Below are positions 1 through 10,268 of a stretch of DNA of 64,000 nt, piece by piece. This DNA comes from Burkholderia sp. USMB20 (GTDB lineage: Bacteria > Pseudomonadota > Gammaproteobacteria > Burkholderiales > Burkholderiaceae): contig NZ_JTAN02000003.1 in assembly GCF_000949135.2 (NCBI RefSeq), forward strand, positions 496,001 through 560,000. Reading direction: 5' to 3'. Positions within the stretch are counted from its first letter, which is position 1. Every line of letters starts with the position of its first letter. Below the pieces are notes generated by a model, which was not told where the DNA came from, searched no databases, and saw only the letters and a program-made list of their open reading frames with translations. The translations under genes and the position numbers were made by a program.

Positions 1-776
1 TCCGGGTCCGCGAAGGTTTCCATGTAGTCGCGCAGCAGGTCGGCATCGACGCCGCCTTCGATGCGCGTCGCATAGCCGCCTTCGACGGTCAGCGCGATCG
101 GCTCGCTCACGTAATGTTTCTGCGGCAGCAGGATGTCGCCGCGATCGATCACGATCGTGCCGCGTGCGGCGCGGTCGTTCGGGAAGGTCAGCGCGAAGCC
201 GCTCGGCCAGTGGTCCCAGCGGCCCGGCGCGTCGACGAAGCCGTATTCGGCGGTCGGCGGGAAATCGCCGAGCGGGCACACGAGCGCCGTGCCGGCCGCC
301 GAGGTCACGCGCATCTCGCGCGCGGCGGCGATTTTCTTCGCGGCGCCGAGCACGCGCGTGCGGTCGGCCAGTGTCGGCACCATCCGCACCAGCACTTCGG
401 GCGGCTCGACCGCGAGCAGGATCTTCGTGCCGGATTTCAGGATGTCGTGCTGCTCGGGCGAGAACAGCAGCGTCATCAGGTCGAGCACGAGGTCGCTCTC
501 GCGCAATGCGGCGATCGCGGCGCGGTTGCCGGTGAGCGGCGTCGTGCCGAGATACGCGAGCGGGTCGCGGCTGAACGCCTTCTCGCCGTTCACCGGCGGC
601 AGGTCGAGCCGGTTGACGATCGCGCCCATCGATTGCGTCGCGATCAGCGCGCACGACAGCGTCTGCGGATGAGTGGCCGCGCTCGTCAGGATCGTGACGG
701 TCTGGCCCGGTTCGAGGCGCGACAGCGTGAGCACCTGCTTCCACGCGTCGATCAGTTGATAGTCGCTGACTGGCAT
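1..776 (-). CDS. nicX: 2,5-dihydroxypyridine 5,6-dioxygenase, partial (3' end outside window)
   Basis: The ATG lies at 774-776 and the frame stays open to the left edge, giving the first 258 residues (N-terminus MPVSDYQLIDAWKQVL). NicX is the Fe(II) ring-cleaving enzyme that opens 2,5-dihydroxypyridine to N-formylmaleamate in aerobic nicotinate degradation. The family is about 350 residues, so the C-terminal part, where its iron ligands are expected, cannot be checked. It is the last visible gene of a leftward nicE-nicD-nicX operon, 41 bp after nicD. The assignment rests on recognition of the N-terminal sequence and on the nic context. Confidence 0.85.
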   Translation of the reverse strand, partial: MPVSDYQLIDAWKQVLTLSRLEPGQTVTILTSAATHPQTLSCALIATQSMGAIVNRLDLPPVNGEKAFSRDPLAYLGTTPLTGNRAAIAALRESDLVLDLMTLLFSPEQHDILKSGTKILLAVEPPEVLVRMVPTLADRTRVLGAAKKIAAAREMRVTSAAGTALVCPLGDFPPTAEYGFVDAPGRWDHWPSGFALTFPNDRAARGTIVIDRGDILLPQKHYVSEPIALTVEGGYATRIEGGVDADLLRDYMETFADP

Positions 777-817
777 CGTCGGCTCCGGTAATGGCGTGAA
801 GGGAAGGGGGGGCGAAA

Positions 818-1648
818 TCAGGCCGCGAGCGGCGCGCCGAGGAAGTTGCCGAACGCCGCGTAGAAGCCCGCCGCGTTGTCCCACGGGATCATGTGGCCGG
901 CATCGGGCACGCGCACGTGCTGCATCGACGGCGTCGCACGCTGCAGTTCGGCGACGTCGTCGTCGCGCACCACGTCGCCGCGCTCGGCCGTGATCAGCAG
1001 CGACGGCACGGCCAGTTGCGCGGCATCCGCGTGGAAGTCGTCGGTGTGGAAGCCTTCGTACGACGTACGCACCGCGCGCTCGTCGCAGGTATGCAGCCAC
1101 TCGGCGCGCAGTTGCAGCTCGGCATCGGTCCAGGTCGGGCAGAACGCGCGCATCCCTTCGGCGTCGGTGCCGGCTCGCGCGAGCGCCATCGAGTCGATGT
1201 ACCACGGCAGCTTGCCCGGATAGTCGCGGCGGTTCGGGCCGGACACCGGTGGATCGACGAGCACGACCGATTCGAGCCCGCGGACGCCGCGCCGTGCCGC
1301 GCGCGCGGCGATCCGCGCGCCCATCGAATGGCCGACCAGGCTCGTGCGCGGCAGGCCGAGCGCGGCGACGAACGCCGCGATGTCATCGGCGTGCGCATCG
1401 AGGCCGTAGTCGAGCGACGGCGACGCGTCGGACAGCCCGCGGCCGCGCACGTCGAGCACATAGGTGTCGAACGCCGCGCCGAACACCTCGCCGACGAAGC
1501 CCCACGTGATCGCGGGGCTCGTGATGCCGGGAATCAGCACGATCGCGGGGCGCGACGCGCGCGCGCCCGTGGCGCCGCCGTAGCGCAGGTAGTGCTGGCG
1601 GATGCCGTTGGCGCGGACGTTCGCGCCGTACAGGAAAGTCGAGGACAT
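818..1648 (-). CDS. nicD: N-formylmaleamate deformylase (alpha/beta hydrolase)
   Basis: A 276-residue alpha/beta hydrolase. The nucleophile elbow GHSMG places Ser-108, and the catalytic His is probably His-252 in GHMIPW. NicD hydrolyses N-formylmaleamate, the product of NicX, to maleamate and formate. The start MSSTFLYG is preferred because longer readings of this frame run into the nicE coding sequence. The gene lies 26 bp after nicE and 41 bp before nicX. The fold is certain; the substrate is inferred from the neighbours. Confidence 0.85.
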   Translation of the reverse strand: MSSTFLYGANVRANGIRQHYLRYGGATGARASRPAIVLIPGITSPAITWGFVGEVFGAAFDTYVLDVRGRGLSDASPSLDYGLDAHADDIAAFVAALGLPRTSLVGHSMGARIAARAARRGVRGLESVVLVDPPVSGPNRRDYPGKLPWYIDSMALARAGTDAEGMRAFCPTWTDAELQLRAEWLHTCDERAVRTSYEGFHTDDFHADAAQLAVPSLLITAERGDVVRDDDVAELQRATPSMQHVRVPDAGHMIPWDNAAGFYAAFGNFLGAPLAA

Positions 1649-1674
1649 GGCGATGCTCCGAAGTAGCGGGGCGC

Positions 1675-2427
1675 TCAATACGCGCCGGACAGCAGCGCGC
1701 CGGCGCCGGGCACGATCGGTTCGAGATCGAGTTCGCGCAGCATCGCGTAGGTCGTCGCGATCGCGGCCGTGATCACGGGCTTGCCCGTCATCGCCTCGAC
1801 CTTCGCGACGGCCGGCAGCGACGGCATCTGCACGCACGCGGACAGCACGATCGCATCGGCGTCCTGGTAAGGCAGCGTCTTCACGATGTCGGGCAGGCGC
1901 GCCGGGTCGTGGCGGCCGACGTCGAGGTTGTCGGGGATCTCGAGCGCGCGATACGCGATCACGTCGTAGCCTTCGTTGCGGATGTAGTCGACCACGAGCT
2001 CGGTCAGCGGCAGCATGTACGGCGCGACCACCACGATGCGCTTCGCGCCGATCACCTTCAGCGCATCGACGAGCGCGCCCGCGCTCGTCAGCACCGGCGC
2101 CTGCGCACCGTTGTCGGCCGTGTGCTTCGTGAGGCGCGCCTGCGACACGCGGTGATAGCCGTGGCCCATCGCCATGATCGCGACGAGGCACGCGTAGCCG
2201 AGCACGTCGACGCGCGCATCGCTCAGTTCCACCGCGCAGCGGTCGGACTCGGCGTCCATCGCCGCGAGTTCTTCCTTGACGACCTTCTTCATCCGCATCC
2301 GGCTCGAGTGATACGTGAAGCGCTCGGGCCGGATCGCCTCGCGCAACCGCAGCATCGCGGGAATCTCGGTTTCCATCGTCGTGTTGGAACTCGGCACGAT
2401 CTGGCCGATGCGGTAGGTCTTGCTCAT
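1675..2427 (-). CDS. nicE: Maleate isomerase (Asp/Glu racemase superfamily)
   Basis: A 250-residue protein, the usual length for NicE. It converts maleate to fumarate, the last step of the nicotinate pathway. The two catalytic cysteines expected for maleate isomerases are present as Cys-80 (GYACLVAI) and Cys-198 (LSACVQMPS). A start at MSKTYRIGQI is preferred over an upstream in-frame start at 2541 because it gives the family length and a GGAG lies shortly before it. It is the first gene of the leftward nicEDX operon. The maleamate amidase gene (nicF) is not in the window. Confidence 0.9.
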   Translation of the reverse strand: MSKTYRIGQIVPSSNTTMETEIPAMLRLREAIRPERFTYHSSRMRMKKVVKEELAAMDAESDRCAVELSDARVDVLGYACLVAIMAMGHGYHRVSQARLTKHTADNGAQAPVLTSAGALVDALKVIGAKRIVVVAPYMLPLTELVVDYIRNEGYDVIAYRALEIPDNLDVGRHDPARLPDIVKTLPYQDADAIVLSACVQMPSLPAVAKVEAMTGKPVITAAIATTYAMLRELDLEPIVPGAGALLSGAY

Positions 2428-2498
2428 GACGGGAGGCTCCGTGTCGGTAAGGGTGGGGCGGCACGCTGGCGCGGGATCGCCTGGTTTCGGGGAAAGTC

Positions 2499-3889
<1,391 letters not shown>

Positions 3890-4074
3890 CGCGCATGCGG
3901 TGTCCGCGCCGGATGTCGCGCCGCCGTATCGGGGATCGATGCGGCGGTACGCATTTCGGCGTGTTATACGTGAGCGCTGCGCGCGACGCCGGCCCGTCGC
4001 GAGCCGGCGGCCGTGCCCGCTGCCGGCCCCAAGTCACGGCCTGCCGGCCCGCGCCCCGCATTCCGGATCCCTTC

Positions 4075-4581
4075 ATGTCCCATCCCGCTTCCCCGTCGCG
4101 GCCGCTCGCGTTTCGCGTGAACGGCACGCCGCACACGTTCGACGCTGCCGCGCCCGACGCGCCGCTGCTGCTGGTCCTGCGCAACGACTGCGCGCTCAAC
4201 GGCCCGAAGTACGGCTGCGGATTCGGGCAGTGCGGCGCGTGTACGGTGCTGGTCGACGCTCAGGCGACGCGCGCGTGCGTCGTGCCGGCCGCCGCCGCGC
4301 ACGGGCGCGACGTGACGACGCTCGAAGGGCTCGGCTCGCGCGACGCGCCGCATCCGATCCAGCGCGCGTTCATCGACGAGCAGGCCGCGCAGTGCGGCTA
4401 TTGCCTGAACGGCATGATCATGAGCACGAAGGCGCTGCTCGACCGTAATCCGTCGCCGGACGATGCGGCGATCCGCGACGCGCTGCGCTTCAATCTCTGT
4501 CGCTGCGGCACGCATCTGGAGATCATCCGCGCGGTGCATCGGGCCGCGCGCTATCTGCGGGACGACGGCGATGAAGCATGA
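4075..4581 (+). CDS. nicA: Nicotinate dehydrogenase small subunit (two [2Fe-2S])
   Basis: A 168-residue xanthine-dehydrogenase-type iron-sulfur subunit. The plant-type cluster ligands are Cys-48, -53, -56 and -68; the second cluster ligands are Cys-107, -110, -142 and -144. NicA passes electrons from the molybdenum site of NicB to the cytochrome part during hydroxylation of nicotinate to 6-hydroxynicotinate. The last 11 bp overlap nicB, which fits translational coupling. Confidence 0.9.
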   Translation: MSHPASPSRPLAFRVNGTPHTFDAAAPDAPLLLVLRNDCALNGPKYGCGFGQCGACTVLVDAQATRACVVPAAAAHGRDVTTLEGLGSRDAPHPIQRAFIDEQAAQCGYCLNGMIMSTKALLDRNPSPDDAAIRDALRFNLCRCGTHLEIIRAVHRAARYLRDDGDEA

Positions 4582-7033
4582 CCTGAGCGTGCCCGCGCAG
4601 CCCGAAGCCGATGCGAGCGATGTGCGGCGCGATGAAGCGGTGGCCGGTTCGGCGCGGCGTGCGGACGACGCGGCGCGCATGCACCGCGCACACTACGAAT
4701 GGCCGATCGGCGATGCGCGTGCGCACGCGTCGTTCGAGCTCGAAACGCGGACCGCCGCCGATGGGCGGATGACGACGTGGCGCTATCGCACGCGGGCCGG
4801 CGCGACACCGGATGCGCGGCGCGCGGCGGCGCAGGGCGGGGCATCGGCTCGGTCGTCGCCGTTCGTCTATCGACATGCGCAGACGTCGATCGAGATGGCC
4901 GACGTCCACCACACGATTCCCGGCCACGCGCACGCATTCGCGCGCGAGTCGTTCGTCGACGAACTGGCCGGTGCGCTGCGGCGCGATCCGGTCGCATTGC
5001 GCCTGCAGCATCTCGATGCGTCGCGCGATGCCGGGCCGCGCGAGATCATCCGGATGGTCAGCGAACGCGCGGCGTGGGGCGAACCGGCCGCGGGCCGTGC
5101 CCATACAGCGGCGCAGGACCGCCTCAGTGGGCGCGGCTTTGCGTTCGACGGTGCGGGCGTGCTCGAGGCGCCGTCCGCAGGCGAAATCCCGCACGCGGAC
5201 GCGGGCCGCGACAACGACCGCGACAGCGATCCGCACTGGTCCGCATGGGTCGTCGATCTCGACGTCGATCGCGCGACGGGCGACGTCGCGGTGCGCCGCG
5301 TCGTCGCCGGGCAGGGCGCGGGCGAGCCCGGGCAGGCGTCGATGGCGGGCTTGCCCGCGTGGCAGATCGAGGCGGCGATTTCGCGCGTGATGGGCGCGCG
5401 GCTGTCCGCACGGCCGGCGCATGACGAGACCGGCGGCGATGTCGCGCCGGATGCGATCGCGCATGAACTCGTCGCGTTCGACGACGCAGAGCCGGGCGCC
5501 GGTCGCGCGCAGTCGCTGTCGGCATACGACGCGCAACGGATCGAACAGGCGGCCGCGCCGGCGGCGGCCGCGATCGCGAACGCGCTATATGACGCGACGG
5601 GCGTGCGTTTTCGCGCGCCGCCGTTCGACGCCGCACGCATTCGCGACGCGCTGGCCGGCCGGAGCCGGCCGATGTCGGGCGAGCGCAGTTCCGGCGCGCC
5701 GCGCCGCGCGTCATCGCGCTGGCGCCGCTGGCTGGCCGGTGGCGGCGCGGCGGGTCGTCGGCGGCTGATCGGGCTGGCCTGCGCGATCCTGCCGGGCCCA
5801 GCGCCGATCGCCCCGATTGCCCCGATCGCACCCGGCGGCGCGGACGGCGCGATGTGGAGCGCGGCGACGCTCGAACGCGGCCGCCTGGTCGCGCTCGCCG
5901 GCGATTGCGCGGTCTGCCATACCGCGCCGGGCGGCGCGGCCAATGCGGGCGGTCTCGCGCTCGACACGCCGTTCGGCACGATCTACACGACCAACATCAC
6001 GCCCGATCCGGAAACCGGCATCGGCGCATGGTCGTATCCGGCGTTCGCGCGCGCGATGCGCGAAGGCATCGCGCGCGACGGCTCGCATCTGTATCCGGCG
6101 TTTCCGTACACCGCGTTCGCGAAGCTGAGCGAGCCCGACCTGCTCGCGCTGTATGCATACCTGATGTCGCAGCCGCCGGTGAAGCATGCGCCGCCGAAGA
6201 CGAAGCTGCCGTTCCCGCTCGACCAGCGGCGCCTCGTCGCCGGATGGAACTGGCTGTTTCACGACGCGCGGCCGTTCGTGCCGGATCCGGCGCGCTCCGC
6301 GTCGTGGAATCGCGGCAAGTATCTGGTCGACGGCGCCGGGCACTGCGGCGCGTGCCATACGCCGCGCAACGCGCTCGGCGCGGAACGGGGCGAGCGCGCT
6401 TATCTGGCCGGCGGCGAGGCCGAGGGGTGGGTCGCGCCGCCGCTCGTCGCGTCGCCGGCGTCGCCGGTGCCGTGGACCGAAGGCGCGCTGTTCGACTACC
6501 TGCGCACGGGCTTCTCCGCGCAGCACGGCGTCGCGGCCGGGCCGATGGCGCCGGTCGTCGCGGGGCTCGCGGCGCTGCCCGAATCGGACGTCCGGGCGAT
6601 CGCGCATTATCTGGCGTCGCTGTCGCCGCCCGTCGATGCCGCGGTGGCCGTCGACGCGGCGACCCGCCGTGCACGCGGTGCGGAAACGGTCGCGACGCTC
6701 GGCCTCGAGAGCGGCCGGCGCGCGTTCGATGCCGCGTGCGCGGTCTGTCACGCGGAGACGGGCGGGGTCGGGCATTTCGGCGTGCGTCCGCTGATGGGGC
6801 TCAACACGAGCGTCAGCCAGGCGGCGCCCGACAACCTGCTGCGCGTGCTGCACGACGGGATCGACCATCCGGCCACCGACGGGCTCGGCTACATGCCGGG
6901 CTTCCGCGACGCGTTCGACGACCGGCAGATGGCCGAGCTCGCCGCATACATCCGCGCGCGCTATGCGCCCGGCCAACCGGCGTGGCGAAGCCTGGAGGAG
7001 GCTTCGGCGAGAATCCGGGCGCGTGCGCACTGA
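4571..7033 (+). CDS. nicB: Nicotinate dehydrogenase large subunit, short form: remnant molybdopterin domain fused to a tri-haem cytochrome c
   Basis: An 820-residue protein whose ATG overlaps the end of nicA. The C-terminal half carries three haem-binding motifs: CAVCH at 446-450, CGACH at 592-596 and CAVCH at 723-727. Only short stretches of the N-terminal ~430 residues resemble a xanthine-dehydrogenase molybdopterin subunit (ESFVDELAGALRRDPVALRL and its surroundings). Characterised NicB proteins are much longer, as I recall near 1,190 residues, because of a complete Mo-binding region. The frame is clean over 820 codons with normal codon use, so the shortening is not a simple frameshift. A membrane-embedded or periplasmic cytochrome role remains likely; catalytic hydroxylation is doubtful unless another Mo subunit exists. 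Confidence 0.75.
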   Translation: MKHDLSVPAQPEADASDVRRDEAVAGSARRADDAARMHRAHYEWPIGDARAHASFELETRTAADGRMTTWRYRTRAGATPDARRAAAQGGASARSSPFVYRHAQTSIEMADVHHTIPGHAHAFARESFVDELAGALRRDPVALRLQHLDASRDAGPREIIRMVSERAAWGEPAAGRAHTAAQDRLSGRGFAFDGAGVLEAPSAGEIPHADAGRDNDRDSDPHWSAWVVDLDVDRATGDVAVRRVVAGQGAGEPGQASMAGLPAWQIEAAISRVMGARLSARPAHDETGGDVAPDAIAHELVAFDDAEPGAGRAQSLSAYDAQRIEQAAAPAAAAIANALYDATGVRFRAPPFDAARIRDALAGRSRPMSGERSSGAPRRASSRWRRWLAGGGAAGRRRLIGLACAILPGPAPIAPIAPIAPGGADGAMWSAATLERGRLVALAGDCAVCHTAPGGAANAGGLALDTPFGTIYTTNITPDPETGIGAWSYPAFARAMREGIARDGSHLYPAFPYTAFAKLSEPDLLALYAYLMSQPPVKHAPPKTKLPFPLDQRRLVAGWNWLFHDARPFVPDPARSASWNRGKYLVDGAGHCGACHTPRNALGAERGERAYLAGGEAEGWVAPPLVASPASPVPWTEGALFDYLRTGFSAQHGVAAGPMAPVVAGLAALPESDVRAIAHYLASLSPPVDAAVAVDAATRRARGAETVATLGLESGRRAFDAACAVCHAETGGVGHFGVRPLMGLNTSVSQAAPDNLLRVLHDGIDHPATDGLGYMPGFRDAFDDRQMAELAAYIRARYAPGQPAWRSLEEASARIRARAH

Positions 7034-7273
7034 CCGGCGCGCCGGCCGATGCCGGTCGCCGGGCAGAAACCGTGCGTCGGCCGGGAAGCCGGGAAAAGCG
7101 ACACGCTGCGCAACGACGGGCGTGACGCGGGCCGTAAATCCTGCCGGCAGCGCCCATCGTTTAACCATTCGAAACAATGTGTTCACTGAAAAGGGCATGA
7201 TCTCCGGCGATCGGGCAGGCATACTGTCGCCTATGTTGCTCAATGCCGTCGAATCGACGCGCGCTTGCCCCCC

Positions 7274-7606
7274 ATGTCCATTGCTCTATCTTTTCGATCC
7301 CTGCGAGGGTTGACCATCGCGGCCGTTGCATGCTTGCTCGCCGCATGTTCGACCGCTTCCGACGTGACCACGACGTCGAATCCGAACGTCTTCACCGTGA
7401 CGACGCGCACGCTCGGCGTGTCGACGACGTGGGCCGACGCCCATGCGAAAGCCGTCGACGAAGCGACCAACTACTGCACGCAGCGCGGCATGCGCGCGAG
7501 CCTGAAGCAGGAGTCGGTGACCGGCGGCCGCCGCGTCGACGCGCGCTCCGAACTCGCGTTCGAGTGCCATCCGACCTTCGAGACGGCGTCGAACCCGCGC
7601 GGATAA
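7274..7606 (+). CDS. Small putative lipoprotein
   Basis: 110 residues with a type II signal peptide and a lipobox LLAAC in which Cys-25 would be lipidated. The mature part has two cysteines (YCTQRG and FECHPT) and is otherwise polar, with no family I recognise. An in-frame TTG at 7265 would add three residues; the ATG is preferred. It stands alone between nicB and the convergent mmsB. Envelope location is inferred from the signal; the function is unknown. Confidence 0.75.
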   Translation: MSIALSFRSLRGLTIAAVACLLAACSTASDVTTTSNPNVFTVTTRTLGVSTTWADAHAKAVDEATNYCTQRGMRASLKQESVTGGRRVDARSELAFECHPTFETASNPRG

Positions 7607-7712
7607 ACGCCGCGCCGCCCGCGCGGCCGTCACCTCCGCACTGCTCCGGATGTGAACCGACCCGCGATGCCGTTGACGGGCAGCGCGGGCCGTCGCACGT
7701 CCGCCGGCCGCG

Positions 7713-8603
7713 TTACGCGGGCTGCGCCTCGTACAGCTTCACGCACGCGGAGAAGTCGAGCGTGCCGAGCCCGTGCTGGCTCATCGACTGATAGAGCTGC
7801 TGCGCGAGCGCGCCCATCCACACCGGCTGCCGTGCGCTGCGCGCGGCTTCGGTCGCGAGCCCGAGATCCTTCAGCATCAGGTTCGCGGCGAAACCGCCCG
7901 AGTAGCCGCGCGCGGCGGGTGCCGCGTCGTTCACGCCAGGGTACGGGTTGTAGGTGTCAGAACTCCAGCAGCGGCCGGTCGACGTGTTGATGATGCCGGC
8001 CAGCACGGCCGGGTCGATGCCGAGCGCGGCGCCGAGCGCCATCGCTTCGGCCACGCCCATCATCGAGATCCCGAGCAGCAGGTTGTTGCAGATCTTCGCG
8101 ATCTGCCCGGTGCCCGTGCCGCCGCAGTGCACGACGTTCTTCCCCATGTCGAGCAGCACCGGGCGGATGCGCTCGAACAGCGCGCCTTGCGCGCCGACCA
8201 TGAAGGTCAGCGTGCCGGCCTGCGCGCCGCCGGTGCCGCCCGACACCGGCGCGTCGGCGAGCGGGAAGTCGCGCTGTGCGGCGGCGTCGGCCACCGCGCG
8301 CACGGTGTCCGGATCGATCGTGCTGCAGTCGACCAACGTCGCGCCGGCACGCGCGCCGGCCAGCACGCCGTCGTCGCCGAGGTAGACCGCGCGCACGTGC
8401 TGCGCGGCCGGCAGCATCGTGATCACCAGCGACGCGCGGGCAGCCGCGTCACGCGGCGACGCGGCCGCCGTCGCGCCCGCGCGCACCGCCGCGCCGACCG
8501 CGTTCGCGTCGAGGTCGAACACCGTCAGCGCGTGGCCGGCCTTGAGCAGGTTGGCGGCCATCGGGCCGCCCATGTTGCCGAGTCCGATGAATGCGATTTC
8601 CAT
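7713..8603 (-). CDS. mmsB: 3-hydroxyisobutyrate dehydrogenase
   Basis: A 296-residue beta-hydroxyacid dehydrogenase. The N-terminal NAD-binding motif is FIGLGNMGGPMAANL, the substrate loop is VSGGTGGAQAGTLTFMVG, and the catalytic Lys lies in GQIAKICNN. It oxidises 3-hydroxyisobutyrate to methylmalonate semialdehyde in valine breakdown. It is placed 16 bp after mmsA, which uses that product, so the two form one operon. Confidence 0.92.
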   Translation of the reverse strand: MEIAFIGLGNMGGPMAANLLKAGHALTVFDLDANAVGAAVRAGATAAASPRDAAARASLVITMLPAAQHVRAVYLGDDGVLAGARAGATLVDCSTIDPDTVRAVADAAAQRDFPLADAPVSGGTGGAQAGTLTFMVGAQGALFERIRPVLLDMGKNVVHCGGTGTGQIAKICNNLLLGISMMGVAEAMALGAALGIDPAVLAGIINTSTGRCWSSDTYNPYPGVNDAAPAARGYSGGFAANLMLKDLGLATEAARSARQPVWMGALAQQLYQSMSQHGLGTLDFSACVKLYEAQPA

Positions 8604-8619
8604 GTGCGGGCTTCCTTGA

Positions 8620-10146
8620 TCAGCGCAGCGCGATCGTCGTGTTCACGCCGCCGGCCGTCGCGTCGTCGTCGAACCAGCGCGCGGTGACCGTCTTCGTCTG
8701 CGTATAGAACTGCACGACCTGCTTGCCGTACGGGCCGAGATCGCCGAGCTTCGAGCCGCGCGAGCCGGTGAAGCTGAAGTAGGGGACCGGCACCGGGATC
8801 GGGATGTTGATGCCGACCTGGCCGATGTCGATCTCGCTCTGGAACTTGCGCGCGGCCGCGCCGCTCTGCGTGAACAGGCCGACGCCGTTGCCCATCGGGT
8901 TGCGGTTGACCAGCGCGATCGCGTCGTCGAGCGTGTCGGCTTCGAGCACGACCACCACCGGCCCGAAGATTTCTTCCTGATAGATCGACATGTCGGTCGT
9001 CACGTTCGAGAAGATCGTCGGGCCGACGAAGTTGCCCTGCTCGTAGCCGGGCACCTTCACGTCGCGGCCGTCGAGCAGCAGCGTCGCGCCTTCCTTCACG
9101 CCCGCATCGATCAGCGACAGGATGCGGGCCTTCGCCGCCTTCGACACGACCGGGCCGACGTCCGTGCCGGCTTCGGCACCGGCGTTGACCTTCAGCGCCT
9201 TCGCCTTCTCGACCAGCTCGGGCAGCCAGTCGCGCGCCTGGCCGACCAGCACGACGACCGACGTCGCCATGCAGCGCTGGCCGGCCGCGCCGAAGCCCGC
9301 GCCGACCAGCGCGTTGATCGACTGCTCGCGGTGCGCATCGGGCAGCACGACCGCGTGGTTCTTCGCGCCCATCATCGACTGCACGCGCTTGCCGTGCTGG
9401 CTGCCGAGGTTGTACACGTGCGTGCCGACGCGCGTCGAGCCGACGAACGAGATCGCCTTGATGTCCGGGTGCGTGCACAGACGGTCGACCACGGTCTTGC
9501 CGCCGTGCACGACGTTCAGCACGCCCTGCGGCACGCCGGCCTCGATCGCGAGTTCGACGAGCTGCATCGTCGACAGCGGATCCTGTTCGGACGGCTTCAG
9601 CACGAACGTGTTGCCGCACACGATCGCCATCGGGAACATCCACAGCGGGATCATGCCGGGGAAGTTGAACGGCGTGATGCCCGCGCACACGCCGATCGGC
9701 TGGCGCAGCGTGTAGGTGTCGACGCCGCCCGCGACGTTCTCCGCGAATTCGCCTTGCTGCAGCGTGCCGATCGAGCACGCATGCTCGACCACTTCGAGGC
9801 CGCGGAAGATGTCGCCCTGCGCGTCGGGCAGCGTCTTGCCCTGCTCGGCCGTCAGCGTATGCGCGATCCGTTCGAGATTGCGACGCACGAGGTCCTGGAA
9901 CTTCAGCATGATGCGCAGCCGCGCGCCGATCGGCGTCGTCTTCCAGGTCTGGAACGCGCGCTGCGCGGACGCGATCGCGGCATCGACCTCGTCGAGCGTC
10001 GCGTACGGCACGCGGCCGATCACTTCCTGCGTCGCGGGGTTGACGATGTCGCCCCATTCGGCGCTTTGCGATTCGACGAACGCGCCGTCGATCAGCAGCT
10101 TGGCGGTGGGCAGGGCGAGGGTGGTCTGGGGAACTGCGGCGTTCAT
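8620..10146 (-). CDS. mmsA: Methylmalonate-semialdehyde dehydrogenase (CoA-acylating)
   Basis: A 508-residue aldehyde dehydrogenase. The catalytic Cys-292 lies in FGAAGQRCMATS, the NAD-binding Asn in TPFNFPGM, and the family marker MGAKNHAVVLPDA replaces the usual ELGG glutamate region, as expected in CoA-acylating members. It converts methylmalonate semialdehyde to propanoyl-CoA. The start MNAAVPQTTL follows a GGAGAG-type ribosome site. The gene lies between an MHS transporter (122 bp upstream) and mmsB. Confidence 0.92.
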   Translation of the reverse strand: MNAAVPQTTLALPTAKLLIDGAFVESQSAEWGDIVNPATQEVIGRVPYATLDEVDAAIASAQRAFQTWKTTPIGARLRIMLKFQDLVRRNLERIAHTLTAEQGKTLPDAQGDIFRGLEVVEHACSIGTLQQGEFAENVAGGVDTYTLRQPIGVCAGITPFNFPGMIPLWMFPMAIVCGNTFVLKPSEQDPLSTMQLVELAIEAGVPQGVLNVVHGGKTVVDRLCTHPDIKAISFVGSTRVGTHVYNLGSQHGKRVQSMMGAKNHAVVLPDAHREQSINALVGAGFGAAGQRCMATSVVVLVGQARDWLPELVEKAKALKVNAGAEAGTDVGPVVSKAAKARILSLIDAGVKEGATLLLDGRDVKVPGYEQGNFVGPTIFSNVTTDMSIYQEEIFGPVVVVLEADTLDDAIALVNRNPMGNGVGLFTQSGAAARKFQSEIDIGQVGINIPIPVPVPYFSFTGSRGSKLGDLGPYGKQVVQFYTQTKTVTARWFDDDATAGGVNTTIALR

Positions 10147-10268
10147 GGAACTCTCCGGGAAACGGTGATGCGAAGAAAACACGTGGGCTGCGTCCGTCGC
10201 GCGTGCGGCCACGGCGGACGGCAGGTCGAACTGAAATCGGGGCGATGCGGATCGATGCGGGCCAATGC

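Noticed and set aside
818-2464. A 548-codon minus-strand frame spanning nicD and most of nicE
   Set aside because: Its N-terminal half is Arg-rich shadow sequence of nicE; the recognisable protein begins at MSSTFLYG (1648).
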